Shown here one piece after another: positions 8,974 to 17,360 of a stretch of 44,830 nucleotides of DNA (position 1 is the first letter of the stretch; each line of letters opens with the position of its first letter). Source of the stretch: Sphingobacteriia bacterium (lineage in GTDB: Bacteria; Bacteroidota; Bacteroidia; Bacteroidales; 4484-276). The stretch spans positions 1 to 44,830 of the forward strand of contig RZYY01000009.1 in the NCBI GenBank assembly GCA_009930115.1, written 5' to 3'. The translations under genes and the position numbers were made by a program. The notes under the pieces were generated by a model. It had not been told where the DNA came from and did no database searches. It was given only the letters and a program-made list of their open reading frames with translations.

Positions 8974-10170
8974 TTACTTATTTGAAGATTGTATCAGATT
9001 GGCAATCTTGAGCAAATTCTCATCCCAATTCTCAGCCAGCGGATCAATCTGGACAACTTCTCCGTTGATCTCTTCGGCTACAATTCTGGCATTTTCTTTA
9101 TCAAATTCCTTTTGAATAAATACCACCTTTGCAGCATCCTCACGAGCAAGGTCTATCATATTTTTTAGCTGAAAGGGGGTTGGTTCTTTGCCTTCCTGCT
9201 CAATCGAAATTTGTTGTAAGCCATAATCTCTGGCAAAATATCCCAATGCAGGATGATAAATTATAAATTTTCGATTTTTCATGCCTGTAAACATCTTCTC
9301 GAGTTTCTGGTCGAGTAGATTTAACTCTTTGCTGAAATTATCATAATTCATTAGAAATGTGTCTTTGTGATCCGGGAAATACTCAGTTAGTGTTTTAGTA
9401 ATGTTGGCAGCAATTATCATCCCATTCCGCACCGATAACCAGGTGTGAGGATCAACCCCTTTGCTTTCGTATTGATACCCTTCATGATCATGGTCATCTC
9501 CGGAAATTAGTTCGATTCCAGCAGTCATTTGCACCAGATTAATGTCCGGATAATTGTTTTTGATAACTGGCAGAAAATGATTTTCAAAAGTAAGTTGCCC
9601 ATTATAAAAATAAACAGATGTTTTCTCGATATTCTGCATTTGTCGGGGCGATGGATCATAAGCATGGTGGTTAGCACCCGGAGGTATAAGCACTTCAACG
9701 TGAACCAGATCACCACCAATTTTTTCAACAAAATATTTGTTGGGTAAAATGCTTACTAAAATCTGAATTTTCTCATTTACGGGTTTTTGTTTTCGGGAGC
9801 AAGCGCTCAAAGAGAACAACATTAAACTAAGAAAAAGCAGAGTAAAGGCTGAAATTCCATGTTTTAACCGATCGCTGGTTTTTAATTTTTCTTTCATTTT
9901 ATATTTCTTTTTAAGGTCAATTTTTTTCAATAAGATAAGCGGCACGGGATCAAACCCTGATGTACCCCAGGGATGACATCTCAAAATCCGGTTCATCGCA
10001 AGTTTACCTCCGATAACAGGTCCATGCAGCTTTATGGCTGTTGTGGTGTATTCCGAACAAGTAGGGATATGCCGGCATGATGCAGGGGTCAGCGGCGAAA
10101 TCATCGTTTGATAAATCCTTACAGGGAAAATAAGAAGATTTGTTCCAAGTTTTCTTATTACTTTTTTCAT
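8974..10170 (-). CDS. in-frame fusion: N-terminal YidD (membrane insertion efficiency factor) plus C-terminal ZnuA-type zinc-binding lipoprotein
   Basis: YidD part: IYQTMISPLTPASCRHIPTCSEYTTTAI…RCHPWGTSGFDPVP. From Met at 9897: signal peptide with lipobox LSAC, then ILVSILPNKYFVEKIGG…PPGANHHAYDPSPRQM (ZnuA). No stop between the two halves. Confidence 0.88.
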   Translation of the reverse strand: MKKVIRKLGTNLLIFPVRIYQTMISPLTPASCRHIPTCSEYTTTAIKLHGPVIGGKLAMNRILRCHPWGTSGFDPVPLILLKKIDLKKKYKMKEKLKTSDRLKHGISAFTLLFLSLMLFSLSACSRKQKPVNEKIQILVSILPNKYFVEKIGGDLVHVEVLIPPGANHHAYDPSPRQMQNIEKTSVYFYNGQLTFENHFLPVIKNNYPDINLVQMTAGIELISGDDHDHEGYQYESKGVDPHTWLSVRNGMIIAANITKTLTEYFPDHKDTFLMNYDNFSKELNLLDQKLEKMFTGMKNRKFIIYHPALGYFARDYGLQQISIEQEGKEPTPFQLKNMIDLAREDAAKVVFIQKEFDKENARIVAEEINGEVVQIDPLAENWDENLLKIANLIQSSNK

Positions 10171-10186
10171 TTTACACTAAAGGTTA

Positions 10187-10597
10187 CTATTTGCCATCGA
10201 ATTCCACAAAGTTTCGCTCGGTCTCGTAAAGCACGATGGACAATTCGAATTTTGGATCAATTTTCTTCCTCAAAATATTCCAGATTCGGATGGCAATGTT
10301 TTCTGCACTGGGGTTCAGGTCAGCAAAATCATCAACATCAAGATAAAGATTTTTATGATCATAACGATCTTCAATATTTTCCTTTACAAGATCTTTCAAC
10401 ACCTTCATGTCCATCACATATCCTGTTTCAGGATCAACATCTCCTTTTACTTTCACGATGAGATTGTAATTATGTCCATGATAGTTCGGATTGTTGCATG
10501 AACCAAATACTTTTTCATTTTTATCATCATCCCAGTTGGGGTTATGCAAACGGTGGGTAGCATTGAAATGCGTCTGACGACAAGCTGTAACTTTCAT
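10187..10597 (-). CDS. queD: 6-carboxytetrahydropterin synthase / 6-pyruvoyl-tetrahydropterin synthase family
   Basis: FNATHRLHN, CNNPNYHGHNYNLIVKVKG, YVMDMKVLKDLV, YDHKNLYLD, YETERNFVEF. Confidence 0.9.
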   Translation of the reverse strand: MKVTACRQTHFNATHRLHNPNWDDDKNEKVFGSCNNPNYHGHNYNLIVKVKGDVDPETGYVMDMKVLKDLVKENIEDRYDHKNLYLDVDDFADLNPSAENIAIRIWNILRKKIDPKFELSIVLYETERNFVEFDGK

Positions 10598-10610
10598 AAT
10601 TGTTTGTTTA

Positions 10611-11057
10611 TTAATGATTTAATAATTGATTACCCGACAATTTTGCTTTTTTACTGCATGCATTGCAAAGACCAAAAATCACATAATTGGTTTCGAGTTT
10701 CACAAAACCCTCAGGCAGTTCAACAGGTATAACCGGATAATTGTGCAAACACTTAACCACATTGCATCTCACACATTTAAAATGAATGTGCTCGATTTCA
10801 TTTTCACCTGTACCATTATTACGTTCCGGCAGCACATATTTTGATTCGTGATTATCCACAAAAATCTGATGCACAATTCCCTTTTCAACAAAGGCTTTAA
10901 GGTTTCGGTATAAAGTCACCCTGTCACATTCGGTATTTAATTGAAAGCTAAGCTCAGCAGGCGATAATGCCACCTCACTTTTAAGCATCAGATTGAGCAA
11001 TTCAAGTCTGATGCGGGTAATGCTCAGGTTGTGCTCTTTTAGCAGTTTGGCCGGCAA
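10611..11057 (-). CDS. Fur-family transcriptional regulator (probable Zur); TTG start at 11057 proposed instead of the ORF-track start at 11267
   Basis: LLKEHNLSITRIRLELLNLMLKSE…LSFQLNTECDRVTLYRNLKAFVEKGIVHQI…HIHFKCVRCNVVKCL…GLCNACSKK (two CxxC). A -7 box lies downstream of the ATG at 11096, so the start must be downstream of it. Confidence 0.85.
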   Translation of the reverse strand: MPAKLLKEHNLSITRIRLELLNLMLKSEVALSPAELSFQLNTECDRVTLYRNLKAFVEKGIVHQIFVDNHESKYVLPERNNGTGENEIEHIHFKCVRCNVVKCLHNYPVIPVELPEGFVKLETNYVIFGLCNACSKKAKLSGNQLLNH

Positions 11058-11065
11058 TATATCTG

Positions 11066-11090
11066 ATTTTTGCAACACGGTTGCAAAAAT
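11066..11090 (-). promoter_or_regulatory. palindromic operator overlapping a -7 box (TATTTTTG, 11084-11091) for the zinc operon; candidate Zur box
   Basis: + strand ATTTTTGCAAC-ACG-GTTGCAAAAAT: perfect 11-bp arms, 3-bp centre, immediately upstream of the Fur-family gene. Confidence 0.7.
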
Positions 11091-11184
11091 ACACATTATT
11101 TTGATAACAAAAAATATCTGAAAAAAATTTTTGATGTTTTCAGCAGAATCAGCTTTTTTAACAAAATGAAGAATCAGGCAGATT

Positions 11185-14058
11185 TTATCTTGCACAAATG
11201 CCTTTAAATGAGCATCGCCTGCAAAGCTCGGTATTGGTCGTCTGGATAAAAGGTGTCTGCCGGTCAAATATTTCGGTTAAAATTTTCTTTAAAAAATCTT
11301 CAAAATCTTCTAATAACTGATGATCCGTCAAGACTCCTCCGTTCTCATTTTCTGATGATTTTAAGGTAAAATTCATCAATCCTTCACCTGGTCTTCGCAG
11401 ACTAAAAATTCCACTTGTAAAATTCAAGCGGTTTTCAGGGTGGTTTTTCTGATACAACCATGCATAAATCATTACCTGGAAAGCTTTACCGTTCTTATCA
11501 GATCCAATGAAATTATCCCACGAGCTAAACTTAAGTTCAGCAGGCTTTACATCACCTGTTTTGTAATCGATAATGCGAATTACTCCATCCAATTGATCTA
11601 CACGGTCGATAAATCCCTTGATTTTGATTTCGGTTTTTTCGTTGTTCAGAAGTGTTACAAATGATTCGTAACGTTTTTCAAGGTTCAGCAAAGTAACAAA
11701 TTTGTTTTCAGCTGAGCGTTTACGAATCTGGTCTTTCTCTACAGAAAGAAATGATCGTACAAAATTTGTAATGACCTCAGTTTTTAACTTATTCCACCCA
11801 AATGAAATATCACCATCGGGATATTTTTCATTAATAGCTGCAATGATTGCCTGGCTGGCATTGAGCTGCATTTTTGCAAGGTGTTCATCCCGAAGAATCT
11901 GATTCAAATAAGGGTTGTACAAAATTTCCAGTGCTTTATGAACAATATTACCGATAGTGACGTATTCCATAGTTTCCTCCACCTCATCAGCTTCAGCAAT
12001 CCCGGCAATTTCCTGAAAATAAAAACTAAGCGGACAAGATCGGTAGTTGTTGATGGATGAGGGGGAAAAACCTGACTTCCCTTTATCCATCAATTTTTTG
12101 TACACATCTTCCGTTTTTGGAACCACTATAGATTCTGGCAGACAAATATGCTGAACTGGCAAGCTGGCTATGGTTTGCCGTATTTGATGCAATGGCTGAT
12201 ACCGGGGTAATTCAATCAATAGCTGCTGAATAAAACGGCTTGGCTCTCCTCCGCCCAGTTCATCCGGTTCGGTATTATATACCAGATGCACTTCACGTGC
12301 ATTCTGCAACAAATGATAAAAATGATAAGCAAACACGGCGTTTTTTTCCTGATAAACAGGAATTCCAAAATCCTGCTTAATGTCAGGCGGAATAAATGAA
12401 TGAGCGGTATGACCTGAAGGCAAAATCCCTTCGTTTGCCGACAAAAGGATCACCCGATCAAAATCGAGTGTCCTGGTTTCGAGCAATCCCATAATTTGTA
12501 GTCCAGCCAAAGGTTCTCCCTCAAATGGAATTCGGGTATTTTGTGCCAGATGATCCAAAAGCTTTCTAAGTGTTTTTATGTGCTCTATGGATGAATATTT
12601 TTCCAGAAACCCTTTCAGTCGTAAAATGATTTTGGAAAAATAAAACAGAAATTCAAGCTCTGTTTTGTTAGCATCATTACCCCCAAAATTTTCATCAGAA
12701 AACATCCTCCGGAAATGTTGAATTAAAAAGATCATGTTTTCCAGTACCTGATTTGGTTTGGGATTAACTGAATAAAAAATTTTGTCCCAAACAACTTTTT
12801 GGGTTTCCGAAAAATCAGTTATCAATTTTTTTAGTTGTTCTGGCTGATAAAACACGATATTTCCCTTCCTGATCTTTCCCAAAAGCTCCCTGATTTCAGC
12901 AGAACGCTGCATGTAAGGATGCTGGAGCAATTTCACTATATCAGTGTAATAAAACCCACCAGATTGCTTGCTTGTCACCGCCAAAAATCTTTCAACATTC
13001 TCGTAAAGTCTCAAAATTTGGCTGAAAAACTGGAAAGCAGAGGTATATTTCAGAGGTAAACCCATGGTAACATTAAATGTCGGAAGGTTGCTATCCAATG
13101 AGTCGAGTACCTGAAATAGCAATTTTTCATCAGCAAGTACCAGTGCAGTTTTGCTAAGCAATTCCCGGGCTGTGGAGTTCTTTGCCCATTTTTGAATAAT
13201 GCTTGCAGCATATCGTGCTTGACCCAGATTCTTTGGTGTTCCGCAAACAATGATCTCTTTGATGATTTCCTTAAATCCAGAATTGACCCTGACAGAAGTA
13301 TTCTGTCCAAATTTTTCGATTTGCCTGCGAAGAAATATTCCAGCTTCCTGATTAAAATCGGATAGATAATAATCATCAGCATCCCAGATCATTTCAGCTT
13401 TGCCCCCGGTTACCATTGCAGTAGCTATGATCTGTTCACTTTTTGTTAAAGCATTGAATCCTGCAAAATATACTTTTTCCCATCTGAGGTTTTTGACAAT
13501 TACTTCGGCTTTTTCTGCAATATTCCTGAATATCAATCCTTTATAGACAGATTTTTTCACTTCAGCCTGTGCACGCAACAATTTGTAGTAATCATACAGG
13601 GATCGGTAAAATCGCAAATAATTTTTTACTCCCCGGGTAAGCTGTTTCTGTCCCGGATTCCATTTTTCAATAGCTTTTGCTTCCGACAGATAACCAAAAA
13701 GCGATTTTGCATCTGCCATGCTCATATCAATCTCGTCAATGTCGTTTAAAATGATCTGTCCCCATTGAATAAATTCATCAAATGGTTGTGCCTTTTCACC
13801 TTCGATATGTTTATGAATTTCGTAAAAATCGAACAGCAGTGAAATCGGATCAGCCAGTTTATACCCGGAAATCTGAATACAAAAATCCTCAATGGAAAAA
13901 ATGTCAGGTGACCAGGTTGTTTTCTCGGTTTTCAGGGGAATTAATTTTCTTAAAAACAAACCTGCACGTTTGTTAGGGAGAACAATACAGATTTCAGTGA
14001 GCTGGTTTGCATGCTTTTCACAGATTTGTGCAGCAACTTTATCAAGAAAGGATTGCAT
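11185..14058 (-). CDS. PD-(D/E)XK nuclease family protein, AddB-like (inactivated helicase plus RecB-like nuclease)
   Basis: LLETRTLDFDRVILLSANEGILPSG; GFIDRVDQLDGVIRIIDYKTGDVKP nuclease core; Cys in SSINNYRSCPLSFYFQ plus C-terminal CRRCSFKGIC. Confidence 0.9.
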   Translation of the reverse strand: MQSFLDKVAAQICEKHANQLTEICIVLPNKRAGLFLRKLIPLKTEKTTWSPDIFSIEDFCIQISGYKLADPISLLFDFYEIHKHIEGEKAQPFDEFIQWGQIILNDIDEIDMSMADAKSLFGYLSEAKAIEKWNPGQKQLTRGVKNYLRFYRSLYDYYKLLRAQAEVKKSVYKGLIFRNIAEKAEVIVKNLRWEKVYFAGFNALTKSEQIIATAMVTGGKAEMIWDADDYYLSDFNQEAGIFLRRQIEKFGQNTSVRVNSGFKEIIKEIIVCGTPKNLGQARYAASIIQKWAKNSTARELLSKTALVLADEKLLFQVLDSLDSNLPTFNVTMGLPLKYTSAFQFFSQILRLYENVERFLAVTSKQSGGFYYTDIVKLLQHPYMQRSAEIRELLGKIRKGNIVFYQPEQLKKLITDFSETQKVVWDKIFYSVNPKPNQVLENMIFLIQHFRRMFSDENFGGNDANKTELEFLFYFSKIILRLKGFLEKYSSIEHIKTLRKLLDHLAQNTRIPFEGEPLAGLQIMGLLETRTLDFDRVILLSANEGILPSGHTAHSFIPPDIKQDFGIPVYQEKNAVFAYHFYHLLQNAREVHLVYNTEPDELGGGEPSRFIQQLLIELPRYQPLHQIRQTIASLPVQHICLPESIVVPKTEDVYKKLMDKGKSGFSPSSINNYRSCPLSFYFQEIAGIAEADEVEETMEYVTIGNIVHKALEILYNPYLNQILRDEHLAKMQLNASQAIIAAINEKYPDGDISFGWNKLKTEVITNFVRSFLSVEKDQIRKRSAENKFVTLLNLEKRYESFVTLLNNEKTEIKIKGFIDRVDQLDGVIRIIDYKTGDVKPAELKFSSWDNFIGSDKNGKAFQVMIYAWLYQKNHPENRLNFTSGIFSLRRPGEGLMNFTLKSSENENGGVLTDHQLLEDFEDFLKKILTEIFDRQTPFIQTTNTELCRRCSFKGICAR

Positions 14059-14127
14059 AAAAAAAGAATTAACAAAGGATCAAAAATAGCATTTTTTTGA
14101 TCGTCCTTCTTTGCAAAAAGCCAACAG

Positions 14128-15156
14128 CTAAGGCATTTCCTGAGCAACAACAAAAACTGTAATAAGCTGTCCCTTGCGAATCAGCGATATTGCAAGCGTC
14201 TTCCCAATACAATCCTCGGTAAGTTGCTTATGCAAATCGTCTATTGAACCGACAGTATTTTTGTCAATCCTCACCAGAATATCGCCCTTGATGAGCTGCG
14301 ATGTGATCGCAGATTTAGGTTCAATTTCTGCCACATACACCCCTGAGTTTCCTGTCAGTTGCAAACGCTCTCGCAGACCCGAAGGGATTTTTACTGTTTG
14401 TCCGGTAATACCAAGATAAGCCCTTTTTATTTTCCCTTTTTTGAGCAGTACCCCGCTGATGTAACCCGCAAGATTGGAAGAAACTGCGAAGCAAATCCCC
14501 TGAGCGTGTTTGATGATTGCAGTATTTACACCAATAACTTTGCCCTGAGAGTCGAGCAATGGACCTCCGGAGCTCCCCGGGTTTATTGCTGCATCAGTCT
14601 GAATTACATCGTCAATCAGTCTGCCCGAAAGAGTCCGCAGTGTACGTCCAAGTGCACTAACCACACCAGTGGTTACAGTGTGTTGAAAACCAAACGGATT
14701 ACCAATAGCTATGGCAATTTGTCCGGCTTGCAGGTGATCGGAATTAGCAAATTCGAGAGGGATCAGATTTTTAAGATCACATTTTATGAGGGCAAGATCT
14801 GTGGCAGGATCGCTGCCAATTAAAATTGCCGGCACTTCTGTACTGTCCGGAAATGTAATTAAAATCTTTCCTGACTGGCTGATAACATGATGGTTGGTGA
14901 GAATAATTCCGTTAGTTGAAATTACAAACCCCGAGCCCGTATTGAATGGCTCCTGCTGATTTTCCGAATAGTTCACTGATGGTCGGTTCTTTATTACCCT
15001 GATATTCACCACTGAACGAGCAACATTTTTAACTACCTGTACAATAGTTTTTGAATAATCATCTAGAATTTCATTATCCGGATTGAAATCACCATCATGC
15101 AAAAGAGATTTTTTTTTAGTAGTCATAAGCAGATTTTTGAGGATTGATACCAACAC
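14128..15156 (-). CDS. S1C (HtrA/Deg-like) serine protease with one PDZ domain; likely start at the second Met (MTTKKKSLL…)
   Basis: ILTNHHVI, DPATDLALIK and INPGSSGGPLLD catalytic motifs; C-terminal PDZ (SGVYVAEIEPKSAITSQLIKGDILVRIDKNTV). Confidence 0.93.
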   Translation of the reverse strand: MLVSILKNLLMTTKKKSLLHDGDFNPDNEILDDYSKTIVQVVKNVARSVVNIRVIKNRPSVNYSENQQEPFNTGSGFVISTNGIILTNHHVISQSGKILITFPDSTEVPAILIGSDPATDLALIKCDLKNLIPLEFANSDHLQAGQIAIAIGNPFGFQHTVTTGVVSALGRTLRTLSGRLIDDVIQTDAAINPGSSGGPLLDSQGKVIGVNTAIIKHAQGICFAVSSNLAGYISGVLLKKGKIKRAYLGITGQTVKIPSGLRERLQLTGNSGVYVAEIEPKSAITSQLIKGDILVRIDKNTVGSIDDLHKQLTEDCIGKTLAISLIRKGQLITVFVVAQEMP

Positions 15157-15248
15157 CAGGCCAAATTCAGGCAGGTGACAAACTGACGTTAACTATTCTT
15201 TTTTTCATTGTTGTCGTTTAAACAATTTTTTTATCAAAATAAATTAAT

Positions 15249-15256
15249 TACTTTTG
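15249..15256 (+). promoter_or_regulatory. -7 box TACTTTTG for the RRM gene
   Basis: TAnnTTTG match about 100 nt upstream of ATG 15355. Confidence 0.55.
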
Positions 15257-15354
15257 CCATTGAAAGTTAGAATAAATGGTCATAGTAATACGCTTACTTC
15301 TCCATAGTTATAGCTTTCAAATCAATCAATTTTTAATTCATTATCTTTTTCATT

Positions 15355-15630
15355 ATGAACATTTTTGTTGCAAACCTGAGTTTCAGATTTAAGGACGATC
15401 AACTCAGGAAAATTTTCGAACCTTATGGTGAGATCGAATCCGTCCGCATTATTACCGATCGCAATTCAGGACGCTCTAAAGGCTATGGATTTGTAGTCAT
15501 GCCCAGTGAAGAAGAAGCTGACAAAGCTATTAAAGAACTTAATGGTTTAGAGGTTGACGGCAGAGCTCTTGTTGTAAAAGTTTCAGAGGAAAAGCAAGAG
15601 CCAAAACGATTTACAGGACGCAGGCCTTAG
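15355..15630 (+). CDS. RRM-type RNA-binding protein
   Basis: RNP2 IFVANLSF and RNP1 RSKGYGFVVM; short single-RRM protein with a basic tail. Confidence 0.96.
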   Translation: MNIFVANLSFRFKDDQLRKIFEPYGEIESVRIITDRNSGRSKGYGFVVMPSEEEADKAIKELNGLEVDGRALVVKVSEEKQEPKRFTGRRP

Positions 15631-15655
15631 AAATCAGCTAATCATAAGAGAAACT

Positions 15656-15687
15656 AAAAAGGCAGATCGCAATGACCTGCCTTTTTT
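15656..15687. terminator. hairpin terminator between convergent RRM and GWxTD genes
   Basis: AAAAAGGCAG…CTGCCTTTTTT stem. Confidence 0.8.
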
Positions 15688-15722
15688 GATTTTTACATGT
15701 GCATTTTCTTTGGTGCTGTCTG

Positions 15723-17252
15723 TTAACGGGGATTATTGTAATAATCTCCCGAGCGGCCTTTATAGCGGTCACTTTCAGGCATTGTACCATCGAGTTTGTA
15801 ACGATAATGCAATTCAGCCTGCCAGTTTTCATTTTGAATTTCTCCTGGCATATTGGAATGAATCAGCTTGTAGTCGAAAAGAGCAAGGTTAGTATTGGCA
15901 AATACAAACTTACGGTCACGCAGGTTTTCAATGGAATAATAATGCCATATTTCGTAAGGCACCGAACCCAGTTCGGCTTCATCAGAACCACCTGGAGTGA
16001 TGGATAAACCGGATGAACCTGTATCAAATGGTCTGTCTGTAATTGTATTTGGAGGACCATACTTTAGAAAAACATAACCCCGATCCGTTTCATAGCCTTG
16101 TTTCCCTTTTTTGCCAGGAGAGCCGAATTGCTCGTTAACCAGTTGAACTGTGCTTAGATAATTCAACCAGGATTGTTCAGGATCTGCCTCATTGCGCTCA
16201 ACCCAGAAATTGAGAAAGAAACTGCGCATTACATTCAAATCAGGTTGCTCATTTTCTTTTATCTGGAATTTTACGAATTTGCTTTCCATCTCAGTTGAAA
16301 TAGGATAAAGATAATTGATGTACTCCATCAACGTGTCAATGTTGTTCATTTTTGCAACAAAAGAATTTTCAACGGTAAGCCTGGCAAAATCGGAGAAATT
16401 CAGTTCGATTCCCGGGTTGCTTCTTTGAAAAAAAAGTTTATTGCTGGTAAGAATTACATTTTCACGGTTTCGCACTTCAACCACCAGATTATAATTTCCT
16501 GAGGGCAGTTCAGCAATATCATAATTGGCAAATAAAACAGTAACCGGATTTGCTGTTTCACGCTTGAAGCTGACAAATTTCTCCATCACCTGTTTTGTTT
16601 CATAGGATTCGATGAAATAGTTGAGGAGATATTTCTCATTTTCGCCTAAAACCTTGTCGGAATTGTATATTTCGCAATAAAAAGTAAGTTGCTGTACATT
16701 CTGTGGCAGATAATTATAAATGTAAGGTATGATATCGTAGCCACTTTTGGTTAAGATATTTGGCTGAGTGGCTTTTGTAAAAGATTCGACCAATTGAATA
16801 CCTGAGAGGGAAATTTCGTTTTCAGGGAAGTTCATCTCGATGGGCTGACTGGCAGAAAAAGGAGGTGCATCGCTGTTTAAATCTTTGATTTTGATTTCAA
16901 AGGTGTAATTTCCGTTAGGCAATGCAAAGCGTTGTTGATCGATAAAATTGATATTCCGTTCGGAAGTATCGTTAATAATCGGGCCGGACAATTCCAATTT
17001 GTCAAAGGCTACCACTTTTTCCTGATCTTTGAACATCATTGTAACCTCAACTTTTCCCCTGTATTTGCCATCAGCATCTTTTACCCAGTTAATGCTGCTT
17101 CCGGAAACTGACAGATAGGTTTCGATGTACGGTCCGGTTGATGGTGAAGTAAATTTTGAATAAAAAAGTTGAGCACGCACAAAATCAGGAATGTCAGCAA
17201 CTGCAGGTATGGCAAGAATTGCAAACACCAATGCGCTAAAGATTGTTTTCAT
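15723..17252 (-). CDS. GWxTD domain-containing secreted protein
   Basis: Signal peptide; FFLNFWVERNEADPEQSWLNYLSTVQLVNEQFG and QGYETDRGYVFLKYGPPNTI…PYEIWHYY typical of the GWxTD family. Confidence 0.85.
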   Translation of the reverse strand: MKTIFSALVFAILAIPAVADIPDFVRAQLFYSKFTSPSTGPYIETYLSVSGSSINWVKDADGKYRGKVEVTMMFKDQEKVVAFDKLELSGPIINDTSERNINFIDQQRFALPNGNYTFEIKIKDLNSDAPPFSASQPIEMNFPENEISLSGIQLVESFTKATQPNILTKSGYDIIPYIYNYLPQNVQQLTFYCEIYNSDKVLGENEKYLLNYFIESYETKQVMEKFVSFKRETANPVTVLFANYDIAELPSGNYNLVVEVRNRENVILTSNKLFFQRSNPGIELNFSDFARLTVENSFVAKMNNIDTLMEYINYLYPISTEMESKFVKFQIKENEQPDLNVMRSFFLNFWVERNEADPEQSWLNYLSTVQLVNEQFGSPGKKGKQGYETDRGYVFLKYGPPNTITDRPFDTGSSGLSITPGGSDEAELGSVPYEIWHYYSIENLRDRKFVFANTNLALFDYKLIHSNMPGEIQNENWQAELHYRYKLDGTMPESDRYKGRSGDYYNNPR

Positions 17253-17360
17253 ATTGACTGAAATTATTGATTTATCATGTCAAAATTAGTTGTTTTATCG
17301 TCAAAGCCATAAACAAACAAGCCAATGGTATTTGATGTTCAGTTATCGGTAAATGCTTTC

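Noticed and set aside
11096-11267. N-terminal extension of the Fur-family ORF
   Set aside because: Overlaps the end of the AddB-like gene and lies upstream of the -7 box and operator; not Fur-like.
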